A stretch of 64,000 bases of DNA from Kitagawia praeruptora. Its lineage: Eukaryota > Streptophyta > Magnoliopsida > Apiales > Apiaceae. Location: NCBI GenBank assembly GCA_037693485.1, contig CM075345.1, positions 6,899,501 through 6,963,500 on the forward strand, read 5' to 3'. The translations under genes were made by a program, and so were the position numbers. Below the pieces are notes generated by a model. It had not been told where the DNA came from, ran no database searches, and saw only the letters and a program-made list of their open reading frames with translations. Positions 23,700-36,367 of the stretch are shown here, piece by piece. How positions within the stretch are numbered: the stretch's first letter is position 1; each line of letters starts with the position of its first letter.

Positions 23700-24383
23700 A
23701 TGTATGTTGATGATGAGGCCATTGATAAAGAGAAGGAGCATGCCACCGATGACGAGATCAATGATGTTGCTGCTACTGAGAACAATATGATTGATGATGA
23801 GGCTACAAAGGAAAGCAATACAGAGATGGTTGTTGTTTCTCTTCCACAACCTGTGCCTAAGCTACCATGTATTGATAAATTTGCTCTCGATCTAGCCTCT
23901 ACTTACAAGGCTTCTTTGCTCAAGAACACTTATTTCAAGGTTGATGTGATAACAAATATTGTCCAAGATGATATTTCTCAAATTCTGGTTGAGGATCCAT
24001 ACAAAGTGGCTCATACGTTTCAAGCTCGAGAAGAGGGAGAAGATGGAAGTGTCTTATTAGCCAATGATGTGATAAACCAAGATGTCCGAATGACTCCAGT
24101 GAAAGTGAGGAGTGAAGAAAAGCCACCACCAGAACCTCCACTTTATGTCAAGGGAGTTCAATATTTTTGTGGTGTTGAATTTTATCGCTGTTTTATCACA
24201 AAGTTTTCCAAAACTGCACAAGCACTCTCTCTATTGCTTATTAATGACATATTTTATTTTACTGATGCTTGTTTGGAGACTTTCTGCAGGATAAAGACAA
24301 TCACTAACACTCTTGATACTTTTTGTGGTGGAGAGTTTATGATCGAGAAAGTGGATATTACGCCTTTACCGGAGTATTTTTGA
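23700..24383 (+). pseudogene. Remnant reading frame with a reverse transcriptase/RNase H junction fragment
   Basis: This 227-codon frame has an acidic N-terminal half of unknown origin (many Asp/Glu). Its C-terminal part contains FYRCFITKFSKTAQALSLLL followed by an aromatic segment (DIFYFTDACLETF). This resembles the linker between reverse transcriptase and RNase H of Ty3/gypsy elements (FYRRFI..FSKIA..L.). The reverse transcriptase core, protease and integrase are missing, so the frame is a fusion left by internal deletion. It ends LPEYF just before the conserved stretch AAGCGCTGCTTGGGAGGCAA at 24409. Confidence 0.55.
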
Positions 24384-24935
24384 GGAGGTCAAGCTAATGA
24401 CTCTAAATAAGCGCTGCTTGGGAGGCAACCCAAGATTTCATTGGAGGATCGGTGCACTTCATGCTTTTGCATAGGGGAGTACTTTTTTCCTTCTCTTTCA
24501 TATATAGTAGAATTGCTTAGTTATTGGTTCATTCCAAGCCTTGTTGTGTACATTATTCCTTCATTTTTTTTTTTTAAAAAAATTGTGTTTCTTATCTGAA
24601 AAAAAAATAATCGAATTTTCATGTGTAACGCAGGCTGCCCCTGCATTACTGCTTCTTCCGCAGTCTGCCCCCTGTGTAACGCAGGCTACGCCTGCGTTAC
24701 TGCTTCTTCCGCAGTCTGCTTGGCTGATGCGCAGGCTGCGCCTGCGTGTCTGTTAGTTGGGCAGATTGCTCCTGAACGCCTTAAGATGCTGTTGTATAAA
24801 AAAAAATAAAAATTTCCAACCCCAATTCCTTTTCTACTCTTATACTTCCATCTCAACACCTAATTCTAATCTTATTTCAATTCCAAAACCCCCCATCTCT
24901 TCTTCAAATTTCTAAACCTATTTCTATTATAATTC

Positions 24936-25009
<74 letters not shown>

Positions 25010-25316
25010 TTTTTATTTTTTTTTTTATTTTTATTTTTAATCCCTAAACCTTATTTCTATCTTCCATCAAATTTCGTACCTTACACATTAAAATTTTTAT
25101 TCATCATATCCCATAATCTTATATATATACCCACCTATACATACAAATCCAATTCTTTTTCTATTTATTTAAATCTCTAAAAATTCAATTCTAAAGAGGA
25201 ATTAATTGCAAGTTCACCTCTTTGATTCGTAGTTGGGATATCTCTTTTCTATTTTCTTTTTATTACGAATTTGTGTTCTTGTCAATTGGGGGTTTTGTAT
25301 TAGTTTTGTTAATTGG
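24384..25316 (+). other. 3' untranslated part of the Athila-like element, left of the nested insertion
   Basis: No genes. It holds a duplicated GC-rich hairpin block (24621-24760: ACGCAGGC, three bases, GCCTGCGT and variants), an (ATT)n microsatellite (about 24935-25008) and AT-rich sequence up to the GTATT duplication of the nested Tat element. The leading part, AAGCGCTGCTTGGGAGGCAA, is a common post-pol motif in Athila-like elements. Confidence 0.7.
24935..25008 (+). repeat. (ATT)n microsatellite
   Basis: An uninterrupted run of about 25 ATT units, followed by a T-rich stretch. Confidence 0.95.
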
Positions 25317-25321
25317 GTATT

Positions 25322-25816
25322 TGATATGGACTAAAAGTAAGCCCTAAAGACACATTTAATGTGGCATTAAATGGACCCAATATGGTCAAAATGTGGGGCC
25401 CACCAGATGGGCCCAAACCCTATTTATAATATTAATTTCATAATTAATATTAGGGGTAATAACCAGCTCAACAATAAGAGTCAGATAAGGATATTACTCT
25501 TACCAAGCTTAGCCTCCAAGGCACAGAATTCGATATGGGAACTGACTCCTACAAGGAAGGAGTCTAGAACCTTCCTCAAGGCGGTGACTTGCCCACCAAG
25601 TCACCTAATTCTACTACGATTCTAGGGCTTCTCAGCCTATATAAAGGGTCTGACCCCTCATTCTCAGAACTACGTTTTGGCTTGATTCTTAATACGAGAT
25701 ACGTAGGCACTCTGTGAGGACCGATTAGTCCCAAACACGGAAACAGCCATTAGAGCATGAAGCTCCCTAACCCTAGCATTAAATACAATTCGTAACCTAG
25801 TTTTTATTCCACAACA
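25322..25816 (+). repeat. 5' LTR of the Tat element
   Basis: TG...CA ends. A TATATAAAGG box near 25638-25650 is a likely promoter, with transcription start downstream. Confidence 0.9.
25638..25648 (+). promoter_or_regulatory. TATA box of the Tat LTR
   Basis: CCTATATAAAGGG lies inside the 5' LTR about 170 bp before its end, a normal place for the U3 TATA box. The same word is kept in the 3' LTR near 40828. Confidence 0.6.
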
Positions 25817-25818
25817 TT

Positions 25819-25835
25819 TGGCGCCGTCTGTGGGA
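25819..25835 (+). other. Primer binding site of the Tat element
   Basis: TGGCGCCGTCTGTGGGA begins 2 bp after the 5' LTR. The leading TGG complements a tRNA CCA end. I leave the tRNA unnamed. Confidence 0.7.
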
Positions 25836-25849
25836 AGAAGACATCAACC

Positions 25850-28800
25850 ATGGTTCAAACACGAAGGACACCGACAATTACCGAGCCTCTGCCACTCAGT
25901 TCTGCACCGCCCACCACGGATCTGGTGCCTCCGACGACCGGGGCGATTGTTCAACATCAAGTTTCTCAACCTCTAGGGACAACGTCCCATGTTGAGAGTA
26001 CATTACCTCCGATCATCCACACAAATCAAGGTACCAATCCTCTTCAGGTGGTGGTTTCTCCCTTAGTTGTCAATCCTAACAACCCCCCACATGGGGTCCA
26101 GATCCATACTACGGATGTAATAACCCGGATTTTTCAGAAAATGATTTTTAGTATTATTTTAAGAATATTAATGTTTTCCTAAAATGAGGAGGAAATTTTT
26201 ATTTTATTTTATTGTTCATTATTCCAGTTCAAGGAATTTCAAAAGCGAATTATTTACTTATTGTCTAGTTTAGTATAATTATGAACTATATTATGTGATT
26301 ATTGTTGGAAGGTGGAATGTATGTGAAGTTGTGTTTATGTGTTTATATGATGATTTGTATGAGCTGTGAAGGCTGATGTATTTTATTTATATTTTTGAGG
26401 ATTTAAATATATTTAAATCATGCATTTTGATCCTCTGTTAATTTTATAAAATTATCGGAGGAATTAAAAATCATGAAATCTTTTGTAATATTATCTTTAT
26501 AATATTATTTAGTTTTTAAAATGGTTGGGTGAATTAATTTGGATGTTTCGGTATTTTAAAATGATTTTAAGAGTTTTATTGTATTTAAAGGATCAAAACT
26601 TTGAAAATTCATATTTAATTCATTTTTGATCCGAAAAATATTTCGAAAATATGTGGGAGTTCGTAATTTTATATTCTTTATTTTAAAAATGAAAAGTTTA
26701 ATTTTCTGAAATTTTATTTAATTTCGATTTATAAAGCTGTTTATTAGTTTTAAAAGTGAAGATGTAGTGTTTTAATTGGGCCCGGAATGAATTGTAGGAG
26801 TGATATATTAGTATTGGGCCAAGCCCAATATATCAAAACCACAGCAGATAGAATAGAACGGGGAGAGAGAAATAAGATTGGGGGAAAAATTAGGGTTGTG
26901 TAATTGAATTGGGGATTTCAATTAGGGGTTCAAATTGTTGATGAAGAGTGTGGTTATGTGTGTGTAATTCGTGTGTATATATGCGTGTATATAGGCGTGT
27001 GTGAGTGTATGTGCGTGCTGTGTGAGTGTGTGTGCAGTGGTGTAGCGCGACGAGATGGAGGAGGCCGGCGACTGGTAGTCTTCCCGGCGGCGTTGCAGGC
27101 AGGGGGGGCTGCTGTGGGTGGTCGGCGTCTTGCAGTTGTCAGGTGGGGAGGGTGAAGCCACGGTGGTGGCTGAGAAGGAGGAAAGTAGAGAGAGATTTCG
27201 GGGAAGATTATCCGGTGGTTCGATCTTTGATGGGTCGAAATCGAAATGGTATAATTTCGTATTTTTAATTATTTAATTTTCGTGTTAAATTTAGTTGTAA
27301 ATTGCGAGTATTGCTTAATTGTTGTAAATTCGATTAATATTATTAATTGTTGTGATATAATTAGTTAAGTATGGTAGTTTAATTAGTTGTGAATTGTGAG
27401 TTAATATGGTAATTGTCGTAATTAGATTAATGTGGTAAATTATGATTATTATTGGAATTTCCGTATTTAATTCGGAGAGTATATTTACTAAGTGATGAAT
27501 GTTTATGTGCTAAATATTATAAGTCGAGTTTGAGTAATTGTCGAAATTCGTAATTGTCGAGTACTTGGTATTGATTAGTAGGTGGTTACTAAATTACCTT
27601 GATAGTTGCTAGTTGCATATGGTGTCGGAAATGTTTATGTGCTAAATGGTAAATGTTTATGTGTTAAATCCTAAATGGTATAAATCAAGTCTTAGTATTT
27701 GTTGAATGTATAATCATCAATTACTTGGTGTTGGTAAGTATGGGGATACGTGATACATGTTAAATGTTGTAGTCGAGTCATAACATTTGTTAAATGTTAG
27801 AATTTTATAATAATTAGAATTGTGCTAGGGGTTATGAGAAGATCACAAGTTTTTAAATGTCAATATTTAGAGGACTTGTGTAATTCTTTTCGACTAATCC
27901 CTAGGGCTTACGAATATCCATGATTAGCTATCACGAGTATAATTAATATACTTGAGTGATGTGATCATTGATATATCGTAAGTAATAGTTAGTGCTAGGG
28001 GTTGTTCCCTAGGGCTTACGAACATCAATGATTGGTTGTCACGTGTATCATTAAAATGCGTGAGAAATACGATCATTGGTGTAGCGTAAGTAGTAGTGTT
28101 AATTATTATTTGCTAGGTGCCGCATGTCCGGGCGGGTACTTTTCATTATTTGTTTACTTTTATGTTGCTGCAAGTTGAGGCAGCTTTATTTTTGTAAAAG
28201 CAGGGTTATAAATTGTTTTGTTTGGCATGGAGGGGCTGAGCCCATAGTCCGATAAACGAATACTACATGCCGAAATTTTCTGAAAATCCCCTGCATTTAA
28301 ATTTATTTAACTTATTTGATTTCAATGGTTAAAGGTATGATTTGGGTGTTAACTGTTTATGTGTATATGTGTTAAGTGATTTAATTCAAGGATTTATGTG
28401 TTTCGGGGATTTAATGCGTTTTGAGGATTATTTATAAACTGAGTTTTGTCATAGAATGACACTAGTAATATAATTGTATATGTTAAGTGAAGTTGACTAA
28501 ATGTGTTATGTGCATTAATTGGTATTTGAGTAGTCAGTTATAGGGATAACAACTATAGTACGACTTTAAGTGACTCAGTGGTAATTCTGAGTTGGGTCTA
28601 CTCGAGATACGAGGTTGGACTGACGCGTACTCGTAACAATTACAGTACCATTAGGGCGTGATCAAGTGGAGCAACGTGTATCAAAAAGGAAGGATCGAGG
28701 CGTCGTGTAAAGTTCATGGAACTACTTGGGCGAAACGCCAAGGATTTATTCGCGGTGTTCCGTTTGGTGCTAAGGACCAGAGGCAAGTTTATTATACATA

Positions 28801-31246
28801 CTCTATCGTTCAGAGTATATTTATTTTAAAATATATGAAATGTGTAGAATAAGACCTCAGTCCATGTTTGCAAGATTTCTTCTATCTTTATCTTGATAAA
28901 TTGTTTACTTTTAAGTAAAATGGTTTGATTGGAAATATATGTGATATGGAGAGAGTGATATATTATAAAGAGTAAAGTGATATGGGAAGGAATGGTATCA
29001 GTTGTTATTATGGTTATTTTTATGATATTATGTTATCAGTTGTTATCTAAAGTTATTTTGTAATATTACCGTTATGTGTAAATTGAGGATATTTGAGTTC
29101 TAAACTCTTTCAGACGTTATTAATAAATATTTTATTATATAAGGGGACAAGGGTTGATGTCTACAGATTTTTCTTAAAAGGGACTTACATGTAAAGTATT
29201 TTAGTTGGTGTATTTTAAAGGTATTGATATATGAATGGAAAAGTGGAAAGGGGTTATCTTGAGAGGTATATTTTCGAAAACCCGGACAAAGTTTTAGAAA
29301 GAATTTCGCAATAATTAACCTAATGGCAACATCACCAATAAACTAGTGTTTATTTAATTATTAGATACCTCTCAAAGCATCTACTAATTAAATAAACCTT
29401 ATTCGTCTAATTAAATTTATTTAATTAGATGAATATTATTTTTAAAATGTTTTCTTAAAATCGCTTTGTTCCGGAATAATAATAAAGATATTTCGATGGT
29501 TATAATGAGACATTTTTGGTTAAAAATGTCTGGAATGATATTGATAAATGTTATTTTAATGGTTATTTAATTCAATGAATATTAATTATAATATTCATTT
29601 TAAAAGGGATTATTGAATAGTTATTCTTTAGATATTCTAAGTGTTCTAAGGGTGATTAAATATTGTTAAAAGGGTGTTTAAGGAATTTCATAGTGAACTG
29701 AATGTACGTCTTGAATTGATACACTGATGATATATCTTTATAAATGTTTTCAAATGGTTATAATGTGAAATGGAAATGGAAATGTGAAATGTGAAATGGA
29801 AATGGAAATTGAAATGGAAAAATGTGGAATGGTATTTGTATAAATGGAATAATGATTGACAAAGGGGGATTGTAATAAAACTTGCGTAAGAGGCTGTGTC
29901 AGGGCTGTGTGCGACACAGTCCAGCATTCATTATTTTATTACGGCACGAAGATGCCAAGGGAGGATGTTAGCAGGTGGCCTTCCTCCAGGAGGATGTTAG
30001 CAGGTGGCCTTCCTCCAGGGTTGATTACCAGGTAGGGATCATCCCTTCTACTAGTAGTAAACAGAGAGCGGATACGGTCAGGCGACTGATCATCGTCCTA
30101 CGTATCTGGCGCCAGCAGATATCCCCAAAACTTGAAAGAAAGAATTGAAAATGGTTTTCAGATTTCTATACTGAAAACAGAAAAATGTTATGAAATGATG
30201 GAATTATTGTTACAGATGAAGAGAACTGATATTATATTATCAATAAGTAAGTGATTTCATATTGAATAACCAGCAAGTTTATGTTGGTGTATTACTGCAC
30301 AAACAAGATGTGGCTATTTAATTACTTTGTAACGACACCTTTTATATTATATTGGTACAATGTTCAGTTGATATTATTTTCAAACATTATACTTTCCCTA
30401 TAGAATTTCGTGGTTATAAATGTTTCAAGAATGATATTAAGTATCGGTTGAATGTTGGAAACCCATGCACCTGATGGGATATTTTGTTAAACTCTAGTAA
30501 TAACTTGCTGAGCAATTCTTTCGCTCATACTTGCTTGTTTTCAAATATTAACTTTTCAGTGGAAGGTAGCCGGACGAGGTTATCTGCATGGCTTAGATGA
30601 AGCGAGCAGCGTGCCCTTATGAAGACGATATGATCTAGAAAGTTTATATCTGGAGTAAGTTATATGTAAGTATATTGATGTGTAATATATATGTTACTTT
30701 GCGCAAAATAGTATTAGTTACTGGTGTACTTCTCAACGAAGTTATACTAGTAGTAAGGAGTTGATTCTTGTTTCTAGCCCTATAACCTAAAAGATGCTTG
30801 GTGGTTGGGGTCTAAAATGTTGTAACTCAATTATTAATGACTACAGATGGTTTAATGTGATTAAACAGGTGATTTGTTATTAAGGTTTTCCGCGTGACGA
30901 CCAAATCCCTGATCCCGGATTTGGGGGCGTTACAACGGATCTCCCCGTGAACACCAACCCAATGTATGGGCTGCCTAACTACCCTCCTCCTCAAGGAGCT
31001 GGACCTAGTGGCCATGCCTTGCAGATCCGAGATCGAGAATACTATGACTACTCCGGCCCCTATACTGAGGATTCATCGTCTGATGATGATGATCGTGATG
31101 AAGCCCCGAGAAGGCGACGTGCTAGTAGGGAACCAAGAAGGAGAACACAAACTATCCATGATGGACCTCCATTGACAGCTGCTGAGAGAATCAAGGCTCA
31201 TGAGGCTGAGATTCTAAGGATAAAGGAAGATATTGCAAGGGAATAA
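25850..31246 (+). pseudogene. gag: gag N-terminal region of the Tat element, split by a solo LTR
   Basis: The gag frame starts MVQTRRTPT at 25850, just after the primer site, and runs in a Pro/Thr-rich segment to 26115. There a solo LTR is inserted. With the insertion and one ACGGA copy ignored, the same frame resumes at 30940, giving a Pro-rich then an Asp/Arg-rich stretch (SSSDDDDRDEAPRRRRASRE). It stops at a TAA at 31244-31246. The frame beyond continues as the capsid region at 31364, so this is a single nonsense change, not an end of gag. Confidence 0.8.
26116..30934 (+). mobile_element. Solo LTR (4819 bp) inserted in the Tat gag
   Basis: The segment begins TGTAATAACCCGGA and ends GGGGGCGTTACA, with a perfect 5-bp duplication ACGGA at 26111-26115 and 30935-30939. 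It has no primer site, purine tract or gag-pol frame, which fits a solo LTR left by recombination. The ends resemble those of the long LTR at 53110-58057 in opposite orientation, so both belong to related long-LTR (Del/Tekay-like) families. Internally there are paired copies of a CCCTAGGGCTTACGAA block (27890-28090), a short tandem GGATGTTAGCAGGTGGCCTT (29963-30015) and no long coding frame. Confidence 0.85.
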
Positions 31247-31363
31247 GCTAAGCTGAATCAAACTCAACCTCCTCCAATATCAGGACCGATTCCCTTTATA
31301 GATCTGGAGAGGTCTTCAAGATGGCAAAGAAGGGCTGATGCCCCAACTGGAAGAACAACAAGG

Positions 31364-34234
31364 GTGGAAACCCCCAAGAGCAACCCCAAGGATCTGATGC
31401 CACTTGGGGATCCTGGCGATCCCACACCCCCGTTTACTGAGGAGGTGATGAATGCTCGTATCTCAAAGAAGTTCAAGATGCCGACAATTAAAGCTTATGA
31501 TGGGACGGGTGATCCCGCAAACCACGTTAGAACATTCTCAAACGCACTGTTGTTGCAGCCTGCAAGTGACACTTTGAAGTGTAGGGCGTTCCCTCAAACC
31601 CTTTCGGGTATAGCTCAAAGATGGTACAGCCGGTTGCCTGCAAACTCGATCGCCTCTTTTAAAGAGTTAAGTGCTGCCTTTGTTAGCCAGTTTATCAGCG
31701 GGAGAGTGCATGAGAAAAGTTCTGCATCTCTTATGTATGTGGTGCAAGGAAAGAATGAGAATTTGAGAGACTACCTTAAGAGGTTCACCAAGGAGACTTT
31801 GAACATCACCGATCTGGAAAATAAGGTGGCAATGGTAGCCTTGGAGCATGGCACCACCGACCTATACTTTAAAAGGTCATTGGCGAAGCATCCTCCTGAG
31901 AATATGGCTGAGCTCCAGCGAAGGGCTGACAAGTATATCAAGGCTGGGGATAGTATAAAGAAGGAGGCCATAGTGAGCAATGGTCAAGGTAACAGTGACA
32001 TAAAGAAGAGGAAGCATGATCAGGAGTATGATGCTAGGGACAAGTATCCCCGTACTAGCAAAGACTCTGAATCAGTACCAAAAAAGAGTTTTGGACCGAG
32101 GTTTTCTGACTATTCAAGGTTGAATGATCCTAGGAGTCAAATCTTGCTAGAGATTGAGAAAGATAAGGATTTTCGATGGCCGAAGCCACTCAAGGGTGAC
32201 CCCGCAAAGAGAGATAAGGAGCAATACTGTAGGTTCCACCGAGATGTGGGGCATGATACAGATGATTGTAGGCAGTTGAAGGATGAGATTGAATTCTTGA
32301 TCCGCAAGGGAAAGTTGAATAAATTCACTAAGGGTGAAGATCGTGGAACCCAAAGAAGGGACTACGATAGGAGAGACAATAACAGAAGAGATAATGGTTG
32401 TGATCGTAACACGCAGCCCCGAGGGCCAGTTATCAACATGATTTGGGGAGGTCCGACAGCGGCCGGTACAACTCGAAACTCTCGAAAGGCATATGCCAGG
32501 GAGGTGATGCACATCGTGGGAGAGGCCCCAAAGCGTGCTAGAACTGAAATCGTAATTGGTTTTGATGATTCTGATCTTGAAGGGGTGAAGTTCCCCCATG
32601 ATGACCCATTGGTTATAACCCCTGTGATTGGGAACTCAGAAGTGAAGCGAGTCTTGATAGACAATGGAGCTTCTGTTGATATTCTGTTTTATGATGCGTT
32701 TGTAAAGATGGGATACACCGACTCTCAGCTTACCCCAACCAATATGCCAATCTACGGATTTAATGGGGTAGAGTCCAAAGTTGAAGGAACTATTCAGTTA
32801 CCCATGACTATTGGGCAAAAACCTAAGGAGGCTACCCAGATGCTGAATTTTCTGGTGATTAAGGCATCCTTGACTTATAATGCAATCCTTGGAAGGACTG
32901 GACTTCATGCGTTCAAGGCTGTAGCCTCAACCTACCATATGAAAATCAAGTTTCCAACCCGGAACGGTGTCGGAGAACAAAAGGGCGACAAGAAAATGGC
33001 AAGAAGTTGTTATGTGTCCGCATTGAGAGCTGATGGAGTCGAGGGGCAGGTACTCCCAATTGAAGACATGGATGTCCGTGGTGATGATGAACACCGAGGG
33101 AAGCTAGCAGAAGATTTGGTCCCCATACCTCTAGAGTTGGGCGACCCTGAGAAAGTTACTTATATAGGAGCTTCACTAAAGGAACCCTTGAAGGGCAAAT
33201 TGATGGCCTTCTTGCAAGAAAACAGTGACGTGTTTGCTTGGACTGCAGCTGACATGCCAGGGATTGATCCCCAACTCATAACTCACAAGTTGAATGTTGA
33301 TCTTGGGCGGAAGACAATAAAGCAGAAGAAGAGAAATTTTGCTCCTGAAAGGCAGGAGGCCATTAAACAAGAAGTTGACAAGCTCTTAGAGGCTGGGTTT
33401 ATTGAAGAAATTCAATTTCCCGAATGGTTAGCAAACCCTGTAATGGTCAAGAAAGAAAATGGGAAGTGGAGGACGTGTATAGACTTCACTGATTTGAATG
33501 ATGCATCTCCGAAGGATTGTTTTCCCCTGCCAAGGATTGATATGTTGATAGATGCCACAGCTGGACATGAGATGTTGAGCTTCATGGATGGTTTCAGCGG
33601 CTACAATCAGATTAAGATGCACAAGGAGGACATCCCTAAGGTATCTTTCATAACTGACTTTGGTGTTTTCTGCTATCTTGTTATGGCTTTTGGTCTAAAG
33701 AATGTAGGAGCTACTTACCAACGGCTGGTGAATAAGATATTCGCCCATCTGATTGGAAAAACCATGGAGGTCTATGTTGATGACATGTTAGTCAAGAGCC
33801 TACTCAAGGCAGATCACATTAAGCACCTCAGAGAGGCATTCGAAGTGCTGAGACACCACAAGATGATGTTGAATCCAGCCAAGTGTGCTTTTGGCGTTGG
33901 ATCTGGGAAGTTTTTGGGTTTGATGGTTTCGAAAATAGGCATAGAGGCCAACCCCGACAAGATCAAAGCAATCTTAGACATGGAACCACCCCGTTCTGTG
34001 AGGGACGTACAGAAGTTAACTGGCAGGGTGGCTGCTCTAGGGAGATTCATCTCCAAGTCTGGTGATAAGTGCTTGCCTTTCTTTCAAGCACTAAAGAAGG
34101 TGAAAAATTTTGAATGGACTGATAAAAGCCAAGAGGCCTTTGAACAATTGAAGAAGTACATGGTCGAAGCCCCGCTATTGGCCAAGCCAAGTCCCGGAGA
34201 GACTCTTTATCTGTACCTAGCAGTATCTGGATAG
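31364..34234 (+). pseudogene. pol: gag-pol: capsid, zinc knuckle, protease, reverse transcriptase
   Basis: This 956-codon frame is the main part of Tat gag-pol. Residues about 25-215 are the retrotransposon capsid region (MPTIKAYDGTGDP...QRWYSRLP). At about 285-300 is CRFHRDVGHDTDDC, a knuckle with C-X3-H-X4-H-X4-C-like spacing. Around 432 is the aspartic protease motif IDNGASVDIL. Residues about 665-870 are reverse transcriptase: KWRTCIDFTDLN, FMDGFSGYNQI, and the catalytic YVDD near 808, followed by NPAKCAFGVGSGKFLG. The frame ends at a TAG (34232-34234) right where the first RNase H begins, and the same frame continues after it. The upstream stop at 31244 is also in this frame, so the protein cannot be made as it stands. 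Confidence 0.92.
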
Positions 34235-34237
34235 GCA

Positions 34238-34723
34238 TTGAGTGCCGTCCTCATTAAAGAGGAGAACAAGGTTCAGAGACCTATCTACTATGTGAGCAAG
34301 GTTTTGCATGGAGCTGAGTTGAATTACTCAACCATAGAGAAGTTTGCATTGGCTTTGGTAACGGCCTCAAGGAAGCTACGACCATACTTCCAGTCGCACA
34401 AAATTGAAGTCCTGACGGACCAGCAGTTAAGGAACATATTGCATAGCCCAAAGGCCAGCGGAAGACTAATCAAATGGGCCATAGAGCTTGGGAAGTTTGA
34501 TATCAAGTATAAGCCTCAGACAGCCATCAAGGCTCAGGCATTAGCTGACTTCGTGGTTGAATGCACCATTAACAACCAAGAAGTCGAGGGGCAGGAGATG
34601 ATAACCACCCCTGAGAATGGAGATAAAGATGAAGGACTGATGGCTGATCAGAAAGAATATTGGGTGCTTTATTTTGATGGAGCATCAAAAACAAAATCTA
34701 GTGGTGCAGGTTTGGTTTTGTAA
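34238..34723 (+). pseudogene. pol: First RNase H and start of second RNase H
   Basis: The frame directly follows the in-frame TAG and encodes the usual Ty3/gypsy RNase H: ALSAVLIKEENKVQRPIYYV, then LNYSTIEKFALAL and a TDQQ segment. It runs into an ALADFVVE tether and then YWVLYFDGASKTKSSGAGLV, the first strand of a second, archaeal-type RNase H with its catalytic Asp. A TAA at 34721-34723 breaks this second domain. It is in the same frame as the segments before and after, so only nonsense changes separate them. Confidence 0.88.
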
Positions 34724-34753
34724 AGCCCCGATGGGTTCACAGTTGAATATGCT

Positions 34754-36367
34754 TTGAAGTTGGATTTTCCTACTACCAACAATGAAGCTGAGTATGAGGC
34801 ATTGATAGCCGGATTGGGTTTGGCTAGAGTCATGAGGGTCAAGAACCTCAAAGTGTGTGGAGATTCAAGACTGGTAGTCTCACAAGTGAATGGCGAGTTT
34901 GAGGCCAAGGATGAGACTATGGCAAAATACCTGAGAGTCGTGAAAGCTGTTATGACTCAGTTTGAGGAATGCTATGTTGAGCACATTCCGAGAGAAGAGA
35001 ACGTTAAGGCCGATGCCTTGTCTAAATTTGCTTCTTCTGAAATCGAGAACTATGCAGGGAGTGTTTACTTCCAGGTCTTGAAGGCTCCGACCGTCAACTC
35101 TAAGTTGGTGGCACCAATTGATATAGGAAGCTGTTGGATAGATCCTATTAAAGCTCACCTGGAAACAGGTTGGCTCCCTGACAATGCCTTGGAGGCACGA
35201 AAACTGTCAGTGAGAGCATTGAGATATGCCCTGATCGAAGGCATCCTGTACAAAAGATCGTTTGTCATCCCTTATTTGAAGTGTTTAAGGCCCCAAGAGG
35301 CAAAAAAAGCATTGGAAGAGGTTCATGAAGGGATCTGTGGGCAACACTTGAGGGGCAGAGCCCTAGCCCACAAGATCACGCGACTGGGATTCTATTGGCC
35401 AGAGATGTTGGCCGATGCGCAGAATTATGTTAAGAAGTGTGACAGATGCCAAAAGCATGCTACAATTGTAAGGCAACCGCCTGAGATGTTAATGTCAGTC
35501 AGCTCTCCAATCCCATTTGCAATGTGGGGGATGGACATACTTGGTCCTTTCCCTATGGCTTCAGCACAAAGGAAGTTTCTGATAGTCGCCATTGACTACT
35601 TCACCAAGTGGATCGAGGCTAAGCCTCTAGCCAAGATAACCACCAAACAAGTTGCCCAGTTCTTTTGGGAGAATATAATTTGTAGGTATGGAATCCCCCG
35701 AATCCTTGTGACGGATAATGGGACGCAATTTAACAATGAGGAGTTCAAGAAGTACTGTGAGGAAAACGCTATTGACCTTCGATTTACTTCAGTAGCACAC
35801 CTGCAAGCTAATGGACAGGCCGAGGTAGCCAATCGAATCATCCTTGATGAACTAAAGAAAAGGGTCGAACGCTCAAGGAACACCTGGGTGGATGAGTTGC
35901 TGCCTATATTCTGGGCTTATCGCACTACTTGTAAGGTAACCATCGGAGCAACCCCGTTTCTGCTGGCTTATGGAGCCGAGGCAGTTGTGCCACTAGAGAT
36001 TATGCATGCATCACCTCGAGTTGAGGCATTTGAACCAGAGACTAATAAAGAGGGCATGAGACTCGCCCTAGACCTGATTGATGAAGTCAGGGATGAGGCA
36101 AATGCTAGAAATGCGGAGCATCAAAAGAAAGCATCCTTTTATTACAACCACAGGGTTAAGGAAAGGTTCTTCCAGCAAGGTGACTTAGTTCTAAGGAAGA
36201 TCGAGGCTTCTGGAGTTGGCCAGAAGGGAAAACTAGCCCCTAACTGGGAAGGGCCGTATCGAGTCAAGAAGACGTTGGGACGAGGATCATACAAGTGGGA
36301 GACCTTGGACGGGGTTGAGGTGCCCCGTACTTGGCATGCTTTGAACCTTAAAGTTTATTATGTATAA
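34754..36367 (+). pseudogene. pol: Second RNase H (remainder) and integrase
   Basis: This 537-codon frame holds the rest of the archaeal-type RNase H: TTNNEAEYEALIAGL with the catalytic Glu, CGDSRLVVSQVNG with Asp, and NVKADALSKFAS with the last Asp. Then follow the integrase zinc region (HEGICGQH...CDRCQ) and the integrase core with Asp in WGMDILGPF, Asp in VTDNGTQF and Glu in NGQAEVANR. The C-terminal part (LVLRKIE...GPYRV, ending LNLKVYYV) is normal for Tat and has no chromodomain. All three core catalytic residues are kept. It has the same frame as the preceding pol segments. Confidence 0.92.

Noticed and set aside
26904..27268. Overlapping frames near a GT-rich, GC-richer stretch
   Set aside because: Several frames on both strands are open at once because of GT repeats and local GC content. 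The stretch lies inside a solo LTR.
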